From CAXMQZ01 sp963719055 (GTDB taxonomy: Bacteria > Acidobacteriota > Thermoanaerobaculia > Multivoradales > JAHEKO01), in NCBI GenBank assembly GCA_963719055.1, contig CAVRAU010000017.1:124001-188000 (forward strand): 64,000 nucleotides of DNA. The letters are read 5' to 3'. Below the pieces are notes generated by a model. The model searched no databases, was not told where the DNA came from, and worked only from the letters and a program-made list of their open reading frames with translations. A program made the translations under genes and the position numbers. Position 1 is the first letter of the stretch. Every line of letters starts with the position of its first letter. Of this stretch, positions 36,018 through 46,526 are shown piece by piece.

Positions 36018-37109
36018 GGGAGAGGTTCTCCTGCCAGATCGGCGATCAGATCGCCGAATCTCTGTGCTTGCCGGTCCAGCGAGTAGGTCAGAGCTCGCTG
36101 ACGAGGCCGGTCACCCCAGTTGCCATTCAGAGCCTCCGTCAGGCCGGTTGCATAGGCGATGGCGGTCTGTTCCTCGACCAGCACACCCGCATCGCCGACC
36201 AACTCACGGCGAATCCCATCGGCGGCGGTGACGACGGGTCTGTTGCACGCCATGGCCTCGAGAATGGCGAGAGCCCCGGATTCCAGGGGTGAGGAAAGGA
36301 TGACCACATCGGCCGCGGCATAGAGTTGTGGCAGGTCCTGGCGGTCGATCTCCAGCCGACGGTATCGATCGAGCCCCAGAGTCGACGCGGCCAGGGCGTC
36401 GATCTCTCCTGCCAAGGGCCCACTGCCCGCCACGACGATGGACATGCCGCTCATGGCGGCCGCTTCGAGGGCCAGATCGGGTCGTTTCTCGGGTGACAAG
36501 GCGCCGACAAAGAGAGCCACCGGCCGAGCCGTTTCCAGGTTCAGGACTTCCGTACCGGGTCGAAACAGCTCGCCGTCCACTCCCTGGGCGACGACTTCGA
36601 CTCGCTAGACCAGGGACTTGCGCTCGCACCGTCTCGGCCAGCTGGGGATTGGCCGTGACCAGGATGTCGGGTCGACGTCGGGCGAAAGGGATCTCCCAAC
36701 CCGGATGGTTGCTGTGGGTGTAGTCGAGTAGCCGGGCGCCGGTGAGTCGGCGAACAGCACTCAAAAGCAACCCCCCCCAGAACCCGGTCTCGTGCCAAAT
36801 GACCTGATAGCGCCCGCGCAGGAGGGCGGGAAGCGAGAAGAGAAGGTGAGAGGTCCACTCCACATGAAGGGGATCCAGGTACAGGGTGTCGAGCACCTTG
36901 CGGCCCCAGCTGGTGGCGAGGTAGAGGCGCTCGAGGGCCGAGCGGGGAATCGCCGGTCTTGCCACTCCGCCCGGACCCTGGCCGGAGCGCGAGTAGACAT
37001 GCAGATCGAAGCGGTCCTCCAGCCGTGGCAGCAGCTCCGCGAGCATCGTCTCGGCACCCCGAGGGACGACTCCGAAGCCGGAGAGAACGACGGCGACCCG
37101 AGGCTTCAT
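36014..37109 (-). CDS. GT4-type glycosyltransferase (one frameshift)
   Basis: About 365 residues in a GT-B fold. The N-terminal acceptor half (VAVVLSGFGVVPRGAETMLAEL in parts) includes the GVVPRGAE loop. After a frame change near 36604 the donor half continues VEVVAQGVDGELFRPG, ALFVGALSPEKRPDLALEA and the nucleotide-sugar binding E-x7-E region SSPLESGALAILEAMACNRPVV. It is a retaining family 4 enzyme extending a cytosolic lipid-linked glycan. Coupled by short overlaps to the deacetylase (36014-36017) and the flippase (37106-37109). Confidence 0.87.
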
Positions 37110-38515
37110 TCTGGCACCTCGCCGCTGAAGAAGAAGTCCTGGAACGGCCGACGAAATCGGGCCGCGAGGATGGCCCCGATCACTGCCACTGCCGCGACGG
37201 AGGCTGCGAAACGGCTCCAGCTGGCGGCTGGCAAGAGATAGCTGATGGTCACGAAGAAGGGCAGGGGCAGAAGGTAGACAAAGAGGATCTCCCGCACCAG
37301 GTGCCAGAACTCACGGCCACAGATGCGGTGGACACGCCAGGCCATCAACAGATGGCCCAGCATCAAATAATGGGCCCAGGCCATGCCATCGGGGCCCATC
37401 CGTTGTGCCAGGAACCACCCGAAGCCGATCAATGACGCCATATTGACCACCACGATGATCAACCAGATTCGATCTTCGCGGTAGGCCTTGAGCATTTCGC
37501 CGCCCAATAGGTTGAAGGGATCCACCAACGGCAGAAAGCAGAGGATCTTGAGCAGATGCACGGCTTCCTGCCAGTTCTCGCCGAGCAGAATCTTGAGCAG
37601 CACGATCTCGGCGTTGAAGAAGAGGAAGTAGGCGACCAGTACCTCTCCCGCCAGGATGGCGACCGTGGCCAATCGGTAGGCACCGACGAAGCGGCTGCGG
37701 TTGTCGATGAACTTGACCAGGGCTGGATAGATGGCTCGAACCAGGGCAGGCACCATCAGCACCTGAGCCCGGAGTGCCCAGAGAAAGGCCTTCTCGAACT
37801 GACCCACCATGTAGGTGGTGTCCACGGCCTCCACGATGTAGCGCCCCACGAAGGGCGTGGAGTTGGCGAGCAGCGCGATGACGAACAGCAGGCCACTCTG
37901 TCGCAAGAGACCGGGAAGGGGCCCCAGGCGTAGCTCGATGGGCATGTGCCCCCAAGCCCGACGCCAGAGAATCAGCATGTAGAGGAGGGCGGCGACCAAC
38001 TCGCCGATGACAAAGCTCCAGACACCGAACCCCTGCCAGGCGAGGGTGATGGAGGTGGCAGCCAGGATGAATCCGCGGCCGATCTCCGGCCCCACCAGAC
38101 GCGTGACCTTGAGCTCGCGCTCGAAAAAGACCCGGGGCACGACGCCCAGGCCCTCGATCAGGACCCACAAGGAGAGTACCCGGAGGACGGCCGGCAAATC
38201 GGGGTCCATCCCGGCGAACCAGGGCGATGCCAGGACGAGACCGAGGGTGACAAGAATGCCAGCGCCGATCTCCCAGAGCAGGACGCTGCCGTAGCGCTCT
38301 CTTGGGTCGCGAACCAGCTCGTAGGGCAGACCCTGGTCGCGGACAAACCCGGCGATGACGACGGTCGACCAGGCGAGGGCAAACAGACCGTGCCCTTCCG
38401 GCAGCACCAGGCGAGCCAGGGTCAGATCGGCGACAAGACGCAGAGCCGTGCGACCGATCTGGCTGCCGCCGGCCGCCAGGAGCGAGTGGAGGAAGCGCTT
38501 TTCGGTGGTCTCCAT
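37106..38515 (-). CDS. Polysaccharide flippase (MOP superfamily, Wzx-like)
   Basis: This 469-residue protein has 12-14 predicted helices. It starts with the amphipathic FLHSLLAAGGSQIGRTALRL pattern and has the family's TLARLVLPEGHGLFALAWS segment. Wzx-type proteins flip undecaprenyl-linked glycan units to the periplasm. Start was set at ATG 38515 (METTEKRF); an open frame continues upstream but encodes only the antisense of the neighbouring GT2 gene. It sits between GT4 and GT2 genes, consistent with a repeat-unit pathway. Confidence 0.88.
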   Translation of the reverse strand: METTEKRFLHSLLAAGGSQIGRTALRLVADLTLARLVLPEGHGLFALAWSTVVIAGFVRDQGLPYELVRDPRERYGSVLLWEIGAGILVTLGLVLASPWFAGMDPDLPAVLRVLSLWVLIEGLGVVPRVFFERELKVTRLVGPEIGRGFILAATSITLAWQGFGVWSFVIGELVAALLYMLILWRRAWGHMPIELRLGPLPGLLRQSGLLFVIALLANSTPFVGRYIVEAVDTTYMVGQFEKAFLWALRAQVLMVPALVRAIYPALVKFIDNRSRFVGAYRLATVAILAGEVLVAYFLFFNAEIVLLKILLGENWQEAVHLLKILCFLPLVDPFNLLGGEMLKAYREDRIWLIIVVVNMASLIGFGWFLAQRMGPDGMAWAHYLMLGHLLMAWRVHRICGREFWHLVREILFVYLLPLPFFVTISYLLPAASWSRFAASVAAVAVIGAILAARFRRPFQDFFFSGEVPE

Positions 38516-38522
38516 CGGCGCT

Positions 38523-39398
38523 CTAGGAATCCTGCCAGTGGTCGAGAATGGTCTGGTACCAGGCCATTTTGAAGGCCACGACACCGGGAAGCGCCCGCCA
38601 GGCGGGTCGCAGCTGGGGATGATCCAGAAAGATCTGGAGGCTCGAGATCCAGGACTTGGCAAGACGAGTCGCGGCCAAACGCCGCCGACTCCGCCAGGTC
38701 GGACCGCTGGCGAAGACACCGGGGTGCTTGCGGCAGAAGGCATTGAAGTGCCGGCCGTACCAGGCCGCGTGTCGTTCGAGGGCTTGCCGATCCGCCCGAA
38801 CATCGGCATGCTCGACCACGGCTGCGGGCTCGAAGTAGACCTCGAGGTCCTGGGCTCGAGCCCTGAGGATCCAGTCGTAGTCCTCGCTGGTGATCAGATC
38901 CTCGTCGAAAGGGCCGACTCGATCCCAGGCCTGGCGTCGGACTCCCAGATTCAAGCTGCCGACGGGCTGTGTGCCGTCGCTACCTGCGGTTCGGTCGTCC
39001 AGTAGCTCATGGAAGGAAGCGATGTTGTCCGCCACCGCCCAACGATTGCCGGTCAGGGAGAAACGGACACTGCCTCCGGCGACGGGAGAGTGATCGAGAG
39101 CGGCCACCAGCTGCTCGGCCCAGTCGGCGGCCGGCCGGCAGTCGGCATCGGTGAAGAGGATCTTCTGGCTGTCGGCAGCCTGGACCCCGAGGTTCCTCGC
39201 CGCGCCGGCTCCCAGCGACTGCTCGGATTCGATGAAACGCACCGAACCATCGCGAGGTACCCGACCGGGCGCATCCCGGCCCACGACCAGGATCTCCAGG
39301 GATTCCGGATCGAGACTCTGGGATTGCAGCGCTGCCAGCGTCTGGTCCACCAGCTGCGAGTCCAGGTTGGGTATGACGATGCTTGCCAGCAGTCCCAT
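38523..39398 (-). CDS. Family 2 glycosyltransferase
   Basis: This 291-residue GT-A enzyme starts with ASIVIPNLDSQLVDQTLAAL. It has SLGAGAARNLGVQAADSQKI, the metal-binding DxD-like FTDADCRPAADW, and the acceptor region FDEDLITSEDYDWILRARAQG-like (EDYDW as the E/D-D base motif). The C-terminus is basic and amphipathic. It adds a sugar to the lipid-linked unit in the cytosol. It precedes the flippase by 7 bp and follows the lipoprotein gene after a 57-bp gap. Confidence 0.9.
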   Translation of the reverse strand: MGLLASIVIPNLDSQLVDQTLAALQSQSLDPESLEILVVGRDAPGRVPRDGSVRFIESEQSLGAGAARNLGVQAADSQKILFTDADCRPAADWAEQLVAALDHSPVAGGSVRFSLTGNRWAVADNIASFHELLDDRTAGSDGTQPVGSLNLGVRRQAWDRVGPFDEDLITSEDYDWILRARAQDLEVYFEPAAVVEHADVRADRQALERHAAWYGRHFNAFCRKHPGVFASGPTWRSRRRLAATRLAKSWISSLQIFLDHPQLRPAWRALPGVVAFKMAWYQTILDHWQDS

Positions 39399-39455
39399 GC
39401 TCGGGTCCCTATGGTATTGCGACCGAGGTCGCTGAGTGAGCCGCCAGCAGACGGG

Positions 39456-41946
39456 TCATGGCGTCTGGAGATAGAACAGCGGTTCCTCCACCGGTGCCTC
39501 CAGAGTATCGGAAAGGAAGACGCTTGCGAGCTGTGAATTGTCGGCGAAGAGCGTCAGGCGCAGCTCGCGGGTGGTGCCGGCGGGATCTCGACCCAGGTGT
39601 TGGCCATCCATGATGGCCCACCGGGCTACCCGAAGCTGGGGGCCGATCTCCTCCCCGGTGACGACCTCATCCACCCGGTATCGACAGGTCACCAATGCCT
39701 CCCGATAGGGGTCGATCTCTTGCAGTGTGGGCTCCTGCGAACAGACATCCAGCTGGGCACGAACATTCCATGATGGGATCTGGGGTCGCGACTCCAGCTT
39801 GCTCCGGTAGCGCGAGAATCCTTCCTGAATTTCCTCGGCGGTCAGGGCCCGCGAGTAGATCGCGACGCCTTCGAGTCTTCCATGCCAGGGCTTGTTGCCG
39901 TTCCAATCGCTGCCAAACACCAGTGGGGCGGCGCGCCAGTGAAAGAAACCTCCTGAAATCGAAGTTTCGGTGGACATCAACACACCGTCGAGATAGGCCT
40001 TGAGCTCGCCCGGCGAGTAGGTAACGACTACATGGGACGGCTGGGCCTGCGGCAGATCCATCAGCAAGGCGCCAGGAAAGGACTCGTCGCCACGGCCCTT
40101 CATGCGCAGGCCGAAGTAGAGTCCTTTCGCCTGCTGCTCGAGAGTGAAATTTCGGCGGCTCTTGGAAGCCGATGTCAGGATGATCCCACGACGGTTCGGT
40201 GGTTTCTCCGGGATCAGGACCATCTCGAGTGTCAGCTCATAGGTTCTCTTGCACTCGAGGCAGACTCGGTTCGAGGCGGATTCCGGCATCTCGAAATGTC
40301 CCCCGGCAGGCTGCATGCGAAAGTCGGAGTCGAGCCGAGCCGTGTCCCTGGCGGTCAGAGTGACAGCGGTATCGGCCCCCAGCTCCGGGTCGAACAGGAG
40401 ATTCGGGGAATCGCCCGTCTCCCAAAGAAACACCAGCCCGTCCGTGGAGGCAGGCCAGAGCGGTGGTCGAATCTCGATTCGAGCGGCGGCCATCGTGTTG
40501 GCAACCTGAGCCCGGTCGGCGACCCCCTGCAGATGGAGAGCATCGGATCCCCGCAACGGTTCCGTCAGTCGCAGGATGAGTCGCTGCCCTCCGGATTCGA
40601 GAGCCTGGCCCTCGATGGGGGTACCCGACTCCAACCTATAGTCCGTCTGAGATATCTCGATCGCCTCGTCGAAGGCCACGACAATCTCGGTGCTGTTGCT
40701 GCGCAGTGTCGACGACAGAACCTGTGGTGCGGCGGTGGGCGCGACAGCGACCTGGCCCATCAGAGTCTGCCCGTTGGCTGTAGCCACAACTTGGAATCGC
40801 CCTGGATTCTTGTAGACGTGCTCACCGGTGGACCCCGTCGAGCCGTCCCCGAAATCCCAGTGCCATTCGGCTTCGGGGCTGTCGGGTTTGGCCGTCCATC
40901 GAAATGGTGCCTCTCCATAGTGGCGTCCCAGAGGGAGAGGGGCGAGGTGGACATCGGGGAAGCGATCTGTCGCCGGGTCATGGGTAAGTCGTATCGGGGC
41001 AGTGAGGATCTCCAACGTCTGGGGATCGGTCTCGGCAACAAAGAGCTCGTAGTCGGCCTCGAAATGGGGGTGATCGTCATTGGAGGCGGCGAAAGCCAGG
41101 AGACGGCCGTCCGCCGAGAGCATGGGAAAGTAGAGGTAGCCAAAATCCTCTGGCATCCGGGGATCGCTCTTCTTCAGCCAACTGGCGCGGGTTTCGGTAG
41201 GCAGCTGCAAGCGGTCGATCGGGCCACCGGGTGCCACCACCCAGAATCCCCAACGACCGTCGTGGGAGAAGTAGGGCTGACAGCCAGGCTGCGGAGGTCG
41301 GCTCGCCACCTTGCGGCGCCCTCTGAGGAAAGGTACCAAGGCACCGTTGCCTGAGGCCGCCCAGGTGAGATCGCTGTTGACCAGCCAGGGTCCGTTCGGA
41401 TCGGTTTCCCGAGTCAGAAGCGAAGAGCTTCCAGAGTCCAAATCGAGCAGCGCGGTTCGACCATCACCGCGAATGTAGACGAGCTCCGAAGGCGATCGCC
41501 ACACCGCGGCTCGGTTCTCGTAGTAGTTGCGGGCTTCGGGCAGTAGTGCCTTGACACCCGAGCCGTCGGGTCGGATCCACATCATGGGCCCCGACGGCCC
41601 CTCCCCGTGGGTAGCCATCCTGATCCGGTCGAAGGCTCAGGTAGACAAGGCCTTCGCCGTCGGGAGAGATGTGCGGGCAGCAATGGAGGTTGCGCCCCTC
41701 ATCTGGGGAGAGCTGTCTCGGTTCGCCACCCGCCAGGTCGCGAGTCCAGATTCTCCAGCGGCCACTGCGGTTCGACTCCCAGACGAGAAAACCAATCCCG
41801 AGATCCGCTCTTTCGGCGGCTGCGGGCAGCGGCTCGGCCGGCAACACTTCATCTGATTCGGGTGGGGAGTCAGCCGCCGGGGCGACGCAGCCCAGAAGGA
41901 GCAGCGCCAAGCACGGAAGCGATCGTCGATCCAGGGCAGAACCCAT
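39456..41946 (-). CDS. Lipoprotein with propeller-like repeats, PKD and LamG-like domains (one frameshift)
   Basis: About 830 residues. It starts at 41946 with a lipoprotein signal (LPCLALLLLGC, lipobox Cys C20). The first part has TolB/WD40-like repeats (FLVWESNRSGRWRIWTRDLAGGEPRQLS in parts). A frame change near 41610 leads into further propeller motifs (YFPMLSADGRLLAFAAS). Then come a PKD-type segment (WHWDFGDGSTGSTGEHVYKN) and a C-terminal concanavalin/LamG-like domain (HVVVTYSPGELKAYLDGVLM and WHGRLEGVAIYSRALTAEEI). It is probably a surface or periplasmic glycan-binding protein in the polysaccharide operon; ligand unknown. Confidence 0.78.
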
Positions 41947-42040
41947 GTCGGGAAGTGTAGCCCGGCAGTGGATGGGGAGGGGCTCTGTGCTAAGGTTTTC
42001 GCGGCCCATGGACACCGCCGGGTCATGCCCCCGAAGACAG

Positions 42041-44266
42041 ATGAGCAAGATCGCAATGCATAGATGGACTCTGCATCTGGTGGCGCTGGTGTTGATCGCT
42101 GGCTGCGGCGAGGCGCCATCGACCTGGCCGGTGTCCTTCGATCTGGCAGCCGGTTTGGCGGTGGCCGACAAGTGGTCGGAGACCCGAAGTCTCGATCTGG
42201 CGACGCCTCGAGGCCGGCGTCATCTGATCTCTGGCTGGTCCGAGGATCGGTGGGACCGCCGACGGCACCGGGGATTTGTCGCCAACCGGGGCAGGGTCTC
42301 GGTGCTCGATTTCTACGTCGGTGAGGCTCGACCGATGACGCTGCGGTTTCTCGCCGGTTCGGAGGATGAAGATGCGGCGACGCCGGTCGCCGTCGAGGTT
42401 CTGGTCAATGGGTATCCTGTGGATACCCTGTTTCTCGAGGGACGGCCTCGTCGGCATCGTGTTCGAGTCCCCGAGAGTCTGCTGCGCACGGGTGACAACG
42501 AGCTGACCTTGCGCGGTCCGGCTCCCGAGGAGGGAACCGGATCCTCGGTGCGGTGGTACCAACTCGAAATGCAATACGCTGACGACAGCGAGCCTCCAAG
42601 GCCGTTTCTCGCGGGCGAAGTCGATGGGCTGATGATTCCCTATGGCACCCGGCTCGAGTACACCCTGATGTTGCCGGCCGAGAGCCTGCTGACCATCGAG
42701 CGCCTGCAGTTTGTCGGGGAAGCGGGAGGACGTCTCACTCTCGTGCTGGAGGAGGATGGTCAAGAAGCCACGGAGTTCTCACTCCCTGCGGAGGCCGCTG
42801 AGGACGTCGCGATTCCCCTGTCAGCCGGACTTCCCCGCATATCTCGGCTGACCCTGCGCGCCGACCGTCCCGATGCCGCGGCCTCGGGCCGCTCAGGAGT
42901 GCTCTTGACCCGTCCCGTAGTTCGGTCCCCGAGGGTGACGCCAGAGGCATCCCAGGTCGAGTCGGATATCCAGGCGAGCTCCTCGTCGCCAGCGACAGAT
43001 ATGCCGAATATCCTGCTGTATGTGGTCGACACTCTGCGGGCCGATCATCTCGGCTTGTACGGGTACGACAAGCCCGTCTCGCCCGCGTTGGATCGTTTTG
43101 CCGCGCGGGCCACGGTTTTCGACAACGCCGTGGCGCAGTCCTCCTGGACTCGTGCCGCCATGGCCTCGATCTTCACCGGTCTCTGGCCGCTCAAACATGC
43201 CACCAATGGCCGCAAGGACATTTTGGATTCGGGAGCAACGACCTTGGCTGAGGTCCTGAGCGAAGCCGGTTACGTCACGGCCGCCAAGGTTCGGAACTGG
43301 AATGTCTTCCCGGTGTTTGGTTTTCGGCAGGGATTCCAGGATTTCCGCCGGGTCAGGGAGGGCAAGGCGGATCACGTCAATCGGTTGGTAGAGGGTTGGT
43401 TGAGCTCCCGACCGGAGGATCGTCCGTTCTTCCTCTGGGTTCATACCGTGGATCCTCATGAGCCGTACCGACCGCCCGAGCAGACGCGGGAGGTCTTTTT
43501 CGAGGAGGGTCAGAAGCGGTTCGATCTGGACAAGCATCCCGGGTTCAAGCTCACTCGTGAGATGTCGGAGCAGCAGAGACAGGAAGTCGTCCGGTATCTG
43601 ATTTCTCTCTACGATGCGGAGATCGCCTTCAATGACCGGGCCTTTGGGGAGCTGGTGGCGATGTTGGAGAGCCTCGATCTGCTGGACTCCACTGTGGTGG
43701 TCTTCGTTTCGGACCACGGAGAGGAGTTCCTGGATCATGGAACCTGGGGACACGGCAGAAACCTGTACGCGGAGAATCTCAACGTGCCTCTCGTGATTCG
43801 TTTTCCAGACCGGGGCCACGGACAGCGGGTCGAGGCGATGGTGCAGCAGATCGACCTCATGCCGACCCTCCTGGACTACATCGGCTTACCGGTGCCCCCA
43901 GGGGTAGAAGGGCGATCATTTCTGCCGCTTCTGGCTGACGGGACGGATTCAGAATCGCGAGAGTCTCCGCCGGCCTTTTCGTTCCTGCATCTGGATGGCG
44001 CCGCGTACCGCAGTCTCGTCGATGGCGAGTGGAAACTCATCCAACGACTGTCCGATGCGGGGGAGGTTTCGCAGACGGGGTTGTTTCATCGCCAGTCGGA
44101 TCCGGAGGAAGGCGAGAATCGAATTCTGGAGATGCCGATTCGCGGTCGCTTTATGGAACTGCTTCTCGACGCCAAGATGGCGGAGGGGAGTGTGCTGACG
44201 ACGGAAGAGGCCGTTCTCGACGAGGAGACAGAGAAGGCGCTCAAGGCACTCGGCTATCTGCAGTAG
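42041..44266 (+). CDS. Sulfatase-fold lipoprotein with N-terminal beta domain, Thr at nucleophile site
   Basis: This 741-residue protein has a lipoprotein signal (HRWTLHLVALVLIAGC). A beta-rich domain of about 280 residues follows, then an alkaline-phosphatase-superfamily catalytic domain. Metal ligands are D330 in VVDTLRADHLG and D558/H559 in SDHGEEF. At the formylglycine position the sequence is SSWTRAAMASIFTG, so the nucleophile is T370 rather than Cys/Ser, and the Pro and Arg of C-x-P-x-R are lost. It ends KALKALGYLQ, a tail shared by this lipoprotein class. Predicted role: a periplasmic or outer-membrane phospho- or sulfo-transferase/hydrolase. Possible in-frame starts at 42008, 42041 and 42056. 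Confidence 0.85.
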   Translation: MSKIAMHRWTLHLVALVLIAGCGEAPSTWPVSFDLAAGLAVADKWSETRSLDLATPRGRRHLISGWSEDRWDRRRHRGFVANRGRVSVLDFYVGEARPMTLRFLAGSEDEDAATPVAVEVLVNGYPVDTLFLEGRPRRHRVRVPESLLRTGDNELTLRGPAPEEGTGSSVRWYQLEMQYADDSEPPRPFLAGEVDGLMIPYGTRLEYTLMLPAESLLTIERLQFVGEAGGRLTLVLEEDGQEATEFSLPAEAAEDVAIPLSAGLPRISRLTLRADRPDAAASGRSGVLLTRPVVRSPRVTPEASQVESDIQASSSSPATDMPNILLYVVDTLRADHLGLYGYDKPVSPALDRFAARATVFDNAVAQSSWTRAAMASIFTGLWPLKHATNGRKDILDSGATTLAEVLSEAGYVTAAKVRNWNVFPVFGFRQGFQDFRRVREGKADHVNRLVEGWLSSRPEDRPFFLWVHTVDPHEPYRPPEQTREVFFEEGQKRFDLDKHPGFKLTREMSEQQRQEVVRYLISLYDAEIAFNDRAFGELVAMLESLDLLDSTVVVFVSDHGEEFLDHGTWGHGRNLYAENLNVPLVIRFPDRGHGQRVEAMVQQIDLMPTLLDYIGLPVPPGVEGRSFLPLLADGTDSESRESPPAFSFLHLDGAAYRSLVDGEWKLIQRLSDAGEVSQTGLFHRQSDPEEGENRILEMPIRGRFMELLLDAKMAEGSVLTTEEAVLDEETEKALKALGYLQ

Positions 44267-44278
44267 GTAGGGGTGCAG

Positions 44279-44284
44279 TAAACT
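44279..44284 (+). promoter_or_regulatory. Candidate -10 (TAAACT) before GT-C gene at 44298
   Basis: TAAACT ends 13 nt before the ATG and 13 bp after the sulfatase stop. This is the third close-to-start copy of this hexamer type. No -35 was identified. Confidence 0.25.
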
Positions 44285-44297
44285 GCCCGCTCTGATC

Positions 44298-46526
44298 ATG
44301 CGTCGCTCCACAGGTCTCGCCCTGGTCTGTCTGACCCTTTTCCTGGTGGGCTTCCCTTTGGTTGTGGGGAAGCCGGGGCTGCCCATGACGCTCAAGGCGG
44401 ATGAGCCCGCCTACTATCTGATGGCGTTGAGCCTGGCCCGAGATCAAGATCTGCAGTGCGAGACCGGGGACCTGGCCCGACTCTTCGACGAGTATCCCTA
44501 CCTGGCGACCTTCAATCTCATTCTGATGACGGACGACGGGTGGCACACCGTCTTCTTCGGTAAGCCCTACATCTACTCGTTGTTTGCGGCCCCGTTTGCC
44601 GGTCTCTTCGGCGCCAATGGGCTGGTGGCCTTCAATATGTTGATGTTGATGGGGATGGTCTGGATGGGGACCGTCTACTTGAGTCGCTTCAACTCGCCAA
44701 CGGTCGCGGCGATCTTCGCTGTCGGCTTCTTTCTCTTGAGCACATCGTTTTCCTACGTCTTCTGGCTCCATCCCGAGATCTTCAATATGGCGTGTGTGGC
44801 GGGCTCGCTCTTCTTTGTGCTGCACCGGTTCGAGGACGCGCCCGCCGTCGGTCGGTGGGATCGCCTGCGGGGGGTACTGTTCGGGCCGGCGGCGCGGCCT
44901 GCCTGGTCGGGTGCCCTGCTGGCGATGGCGGTCTACAACAAGCCCATGCTGGCGGCGATGGCTCTGCCGTCGTTGTTTGTCTTCTGGCAGCAGCGGCAAT
45001 GGCGTCGGTTGGCGACCTGGGTTGTTGCCGGTGGGCTGGCGATGGGGTTGGTGGCGGGGGTGGCGATCGGTTTCACCGGGCATGCCAGTGCCTACCTGGG
45101 AGTGGAGAGGATGGGTGTACCCGTCTTCGATCCCCAGGAGATGCCGGTCACACCGGTAACCCGTCCGGCGGCGGCCGAGAGTCCGACCACCAACTCGTGG
45201 ACCTGGCTGGCCCGAATCCCCGACGTCGACATCGGCGAGCTGAGCACTCATCTGGGGTACTTCTTCTTCGGCAGGCACACGGGTCTGGTGCCCTACATGC
45301 CCTTTGCTGTCTTGAGTCTGCTGTTGTTCCTTCTATATAGCCGGCGCAGCGCGGTCCGTTGGTTGACGCTGCTCTCACTGGCTTCGGTGGCGCTCTTCTT
45401 TCTCGTCTGGATTCCGTTCAACTGGCACGGCGGGGGCGGCTTCGTCGGCAACCGTTATTTCGTCAACGTTTATCCGGGTTTTCTCTTTCTGGTGACGCGG
45501 ATCCGACCGACGTGGATCACCGCAGCCGCGTACGGCCTGGCGGGGTTGCTGGTGGGGCCGATCTTCTTTACACCCTTCGGCGCCCCGGTACCCGAGCCGA
45601 CCCTGCAGGCGCACGTGCGCAATCCACCCATTCGCTGGTTTCCCTTGGAGCTGGCCTTTCGCAAGAAGCTGCCCGGTTATCACGGCAAGTCGATGTCGGG
45701 AGCCTGGTTCTTCGGACGCAAGGATGTCCTCAAACCGAAGAAGGATGACATCCTGATCCATGGCGCCACACCCGTGGAGCTCTGGATGGTTACGGCGGCG
45801 CCGTTGGCAGAGGGTGCGGTGTTCCAGATTCGCAATGACGCTCCCGAGAACAGCATCGTTGTCGATCTCGGAGGGGATCGACGGGTGTTGGAATTCGCCG
45901 GTCCGCTGGCCAACCGAACCGAGACCCTCGAGTTCTTTCCCAAGCAAGCTCCCGAGCCGCTAGAGGAAGGCAAGCGGACCGTGTACGCCTACCGGTTGCG
46001 GATCGAGGCCGAAACCGGTTTCATTCCCAACGCCGCCCGAAACGCGCGCCAGAAGGACCCCGTCAACGACTTCTATCAGGGTGCTGCGGTCACTTATCTG
46101 GGGACCCAGAAGGATCTGGAGCGCGATCTGTTTGCCGTCGAGTGGGGCGTGTGTGAGATTCCCGAGGTGACCTCTGTGGGCGAGGTCTTCAGCATCACGA
46201 CTCGACTTTCCAACACCAGCTCGGAGGTCTGGCCGGCGACGGGCGTGACTCGCGTCAACCTCTCGTATCGCTGGCTGGATGCAGATGGCGGGCCCGTGGT
46301 CGCCGATGGGGTGCGAACCGCGCTTGCCGCTGATGTGCGACCCGGCAGCGGGATCGAAGTGGAGCAGACGGTCCACGCGCCGGCGGAGCCTGGGAACCTG
46401 GTTCTGGAGATCGATCTGGTGCGGGAGAGGGTGAGCTGGTTCTCGCAGAAGAGGCATTCCGAGCCCTGTCGGGCAGCGGTGCAAGTCCTTGCAGAACCGG
46501 CTACTGGATATAGCCCAGAGCCTTGA
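44298..46526 (+). CDS. Large GT-C-like membrane glycosyltransferase, paralogue A
   Basis: This 742-residue protein has about 11 helices in the first 430 residues. The catalytic-type acidic pair D35-E36 lies in the first external loop (LKADEPAYYLMALSL). Family landmarks are TVFFGKPYIYSLFAAPF, YVFWLHPEIFNMACVAG and HGGGGFVGNRYFVNVYPGF. The last 300 residues form a soluble periplasmic beta domain, unusually long for GT-C. It shares the landmarks, order and spacing with the gene at 48172-49950, so the two are paralogues. The 3' end overlaps the converging sulfatase-fold gene by 26 bp. Confidence 0.83.
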   Translation: MRRSTGLALVCLTLFLVGFPLVVGKPGLPMTLKADEPAYYLMALSLARDQDLQCETGDLARLFDEYPYLATFNLILMTDDGWHTVFFGKPYIYSLFAAPFAGLFGANGLVAFNMLMLMGMVWMGTVYLSRFNSPTVAAIFAVGFFLLSTSFSYVFWLHPEIFNMACVAGSLFFVLHRFEDAPAVGRWDRLRGVLFGPAARPAWSGALLAMAVYNKPMLAAMALPSLFVFWQQRQWRRLATWVVAGGLAMGLVAGVAIGFTGHASAYLGVERMGVPVFDPQEMPVTPVTRPAAAESPTTNSWTWLARIPDVDIGELSTHLGYFFFGRHTGLVPYMPFAVLSLLLFLLYSRRSAVRWLTLLSLASVALFFLVWIPFNWHGGGGFVGNRYFVNVYPGFLFLVTRIRPTWITAAAYGLAGLLVGPIFFTPFGAPVPEPTLQAHVRNPPIRWFPLELAFRKKLPGYHGKSMSGAWFFGRKDVLKPKKDDILIHGATPVELWMVTAAPLAEGAVFQIRNDAPENSIVVDLGGDRRVLEFAGPLANRTETLEFFPKQAPEPLEEGKRTVYAYRLRIEAETGFIPNAARNARQKDPVNDFYQGAAVTYLGTQKDLERDLFAVEWGVCEIPEVTSVGEVFSITTRLSNTSSEVWPATGVTRVNLSYRWLDADGGPVVADGVRTALAADVRPGSGIEVEQTVHAPAEPGNLVLEIDLVRERVSWFSQKRHSEPCRAAVQVLAEPATGYSPEP

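Noticed and set aside
41760..41785. tRNA T-arm-like sequence (GGTTCGACTCC)
   Set aside because: No acceptor, D or anticodon stems fit around it, and it lies inside the lipoprotein coding sequence.
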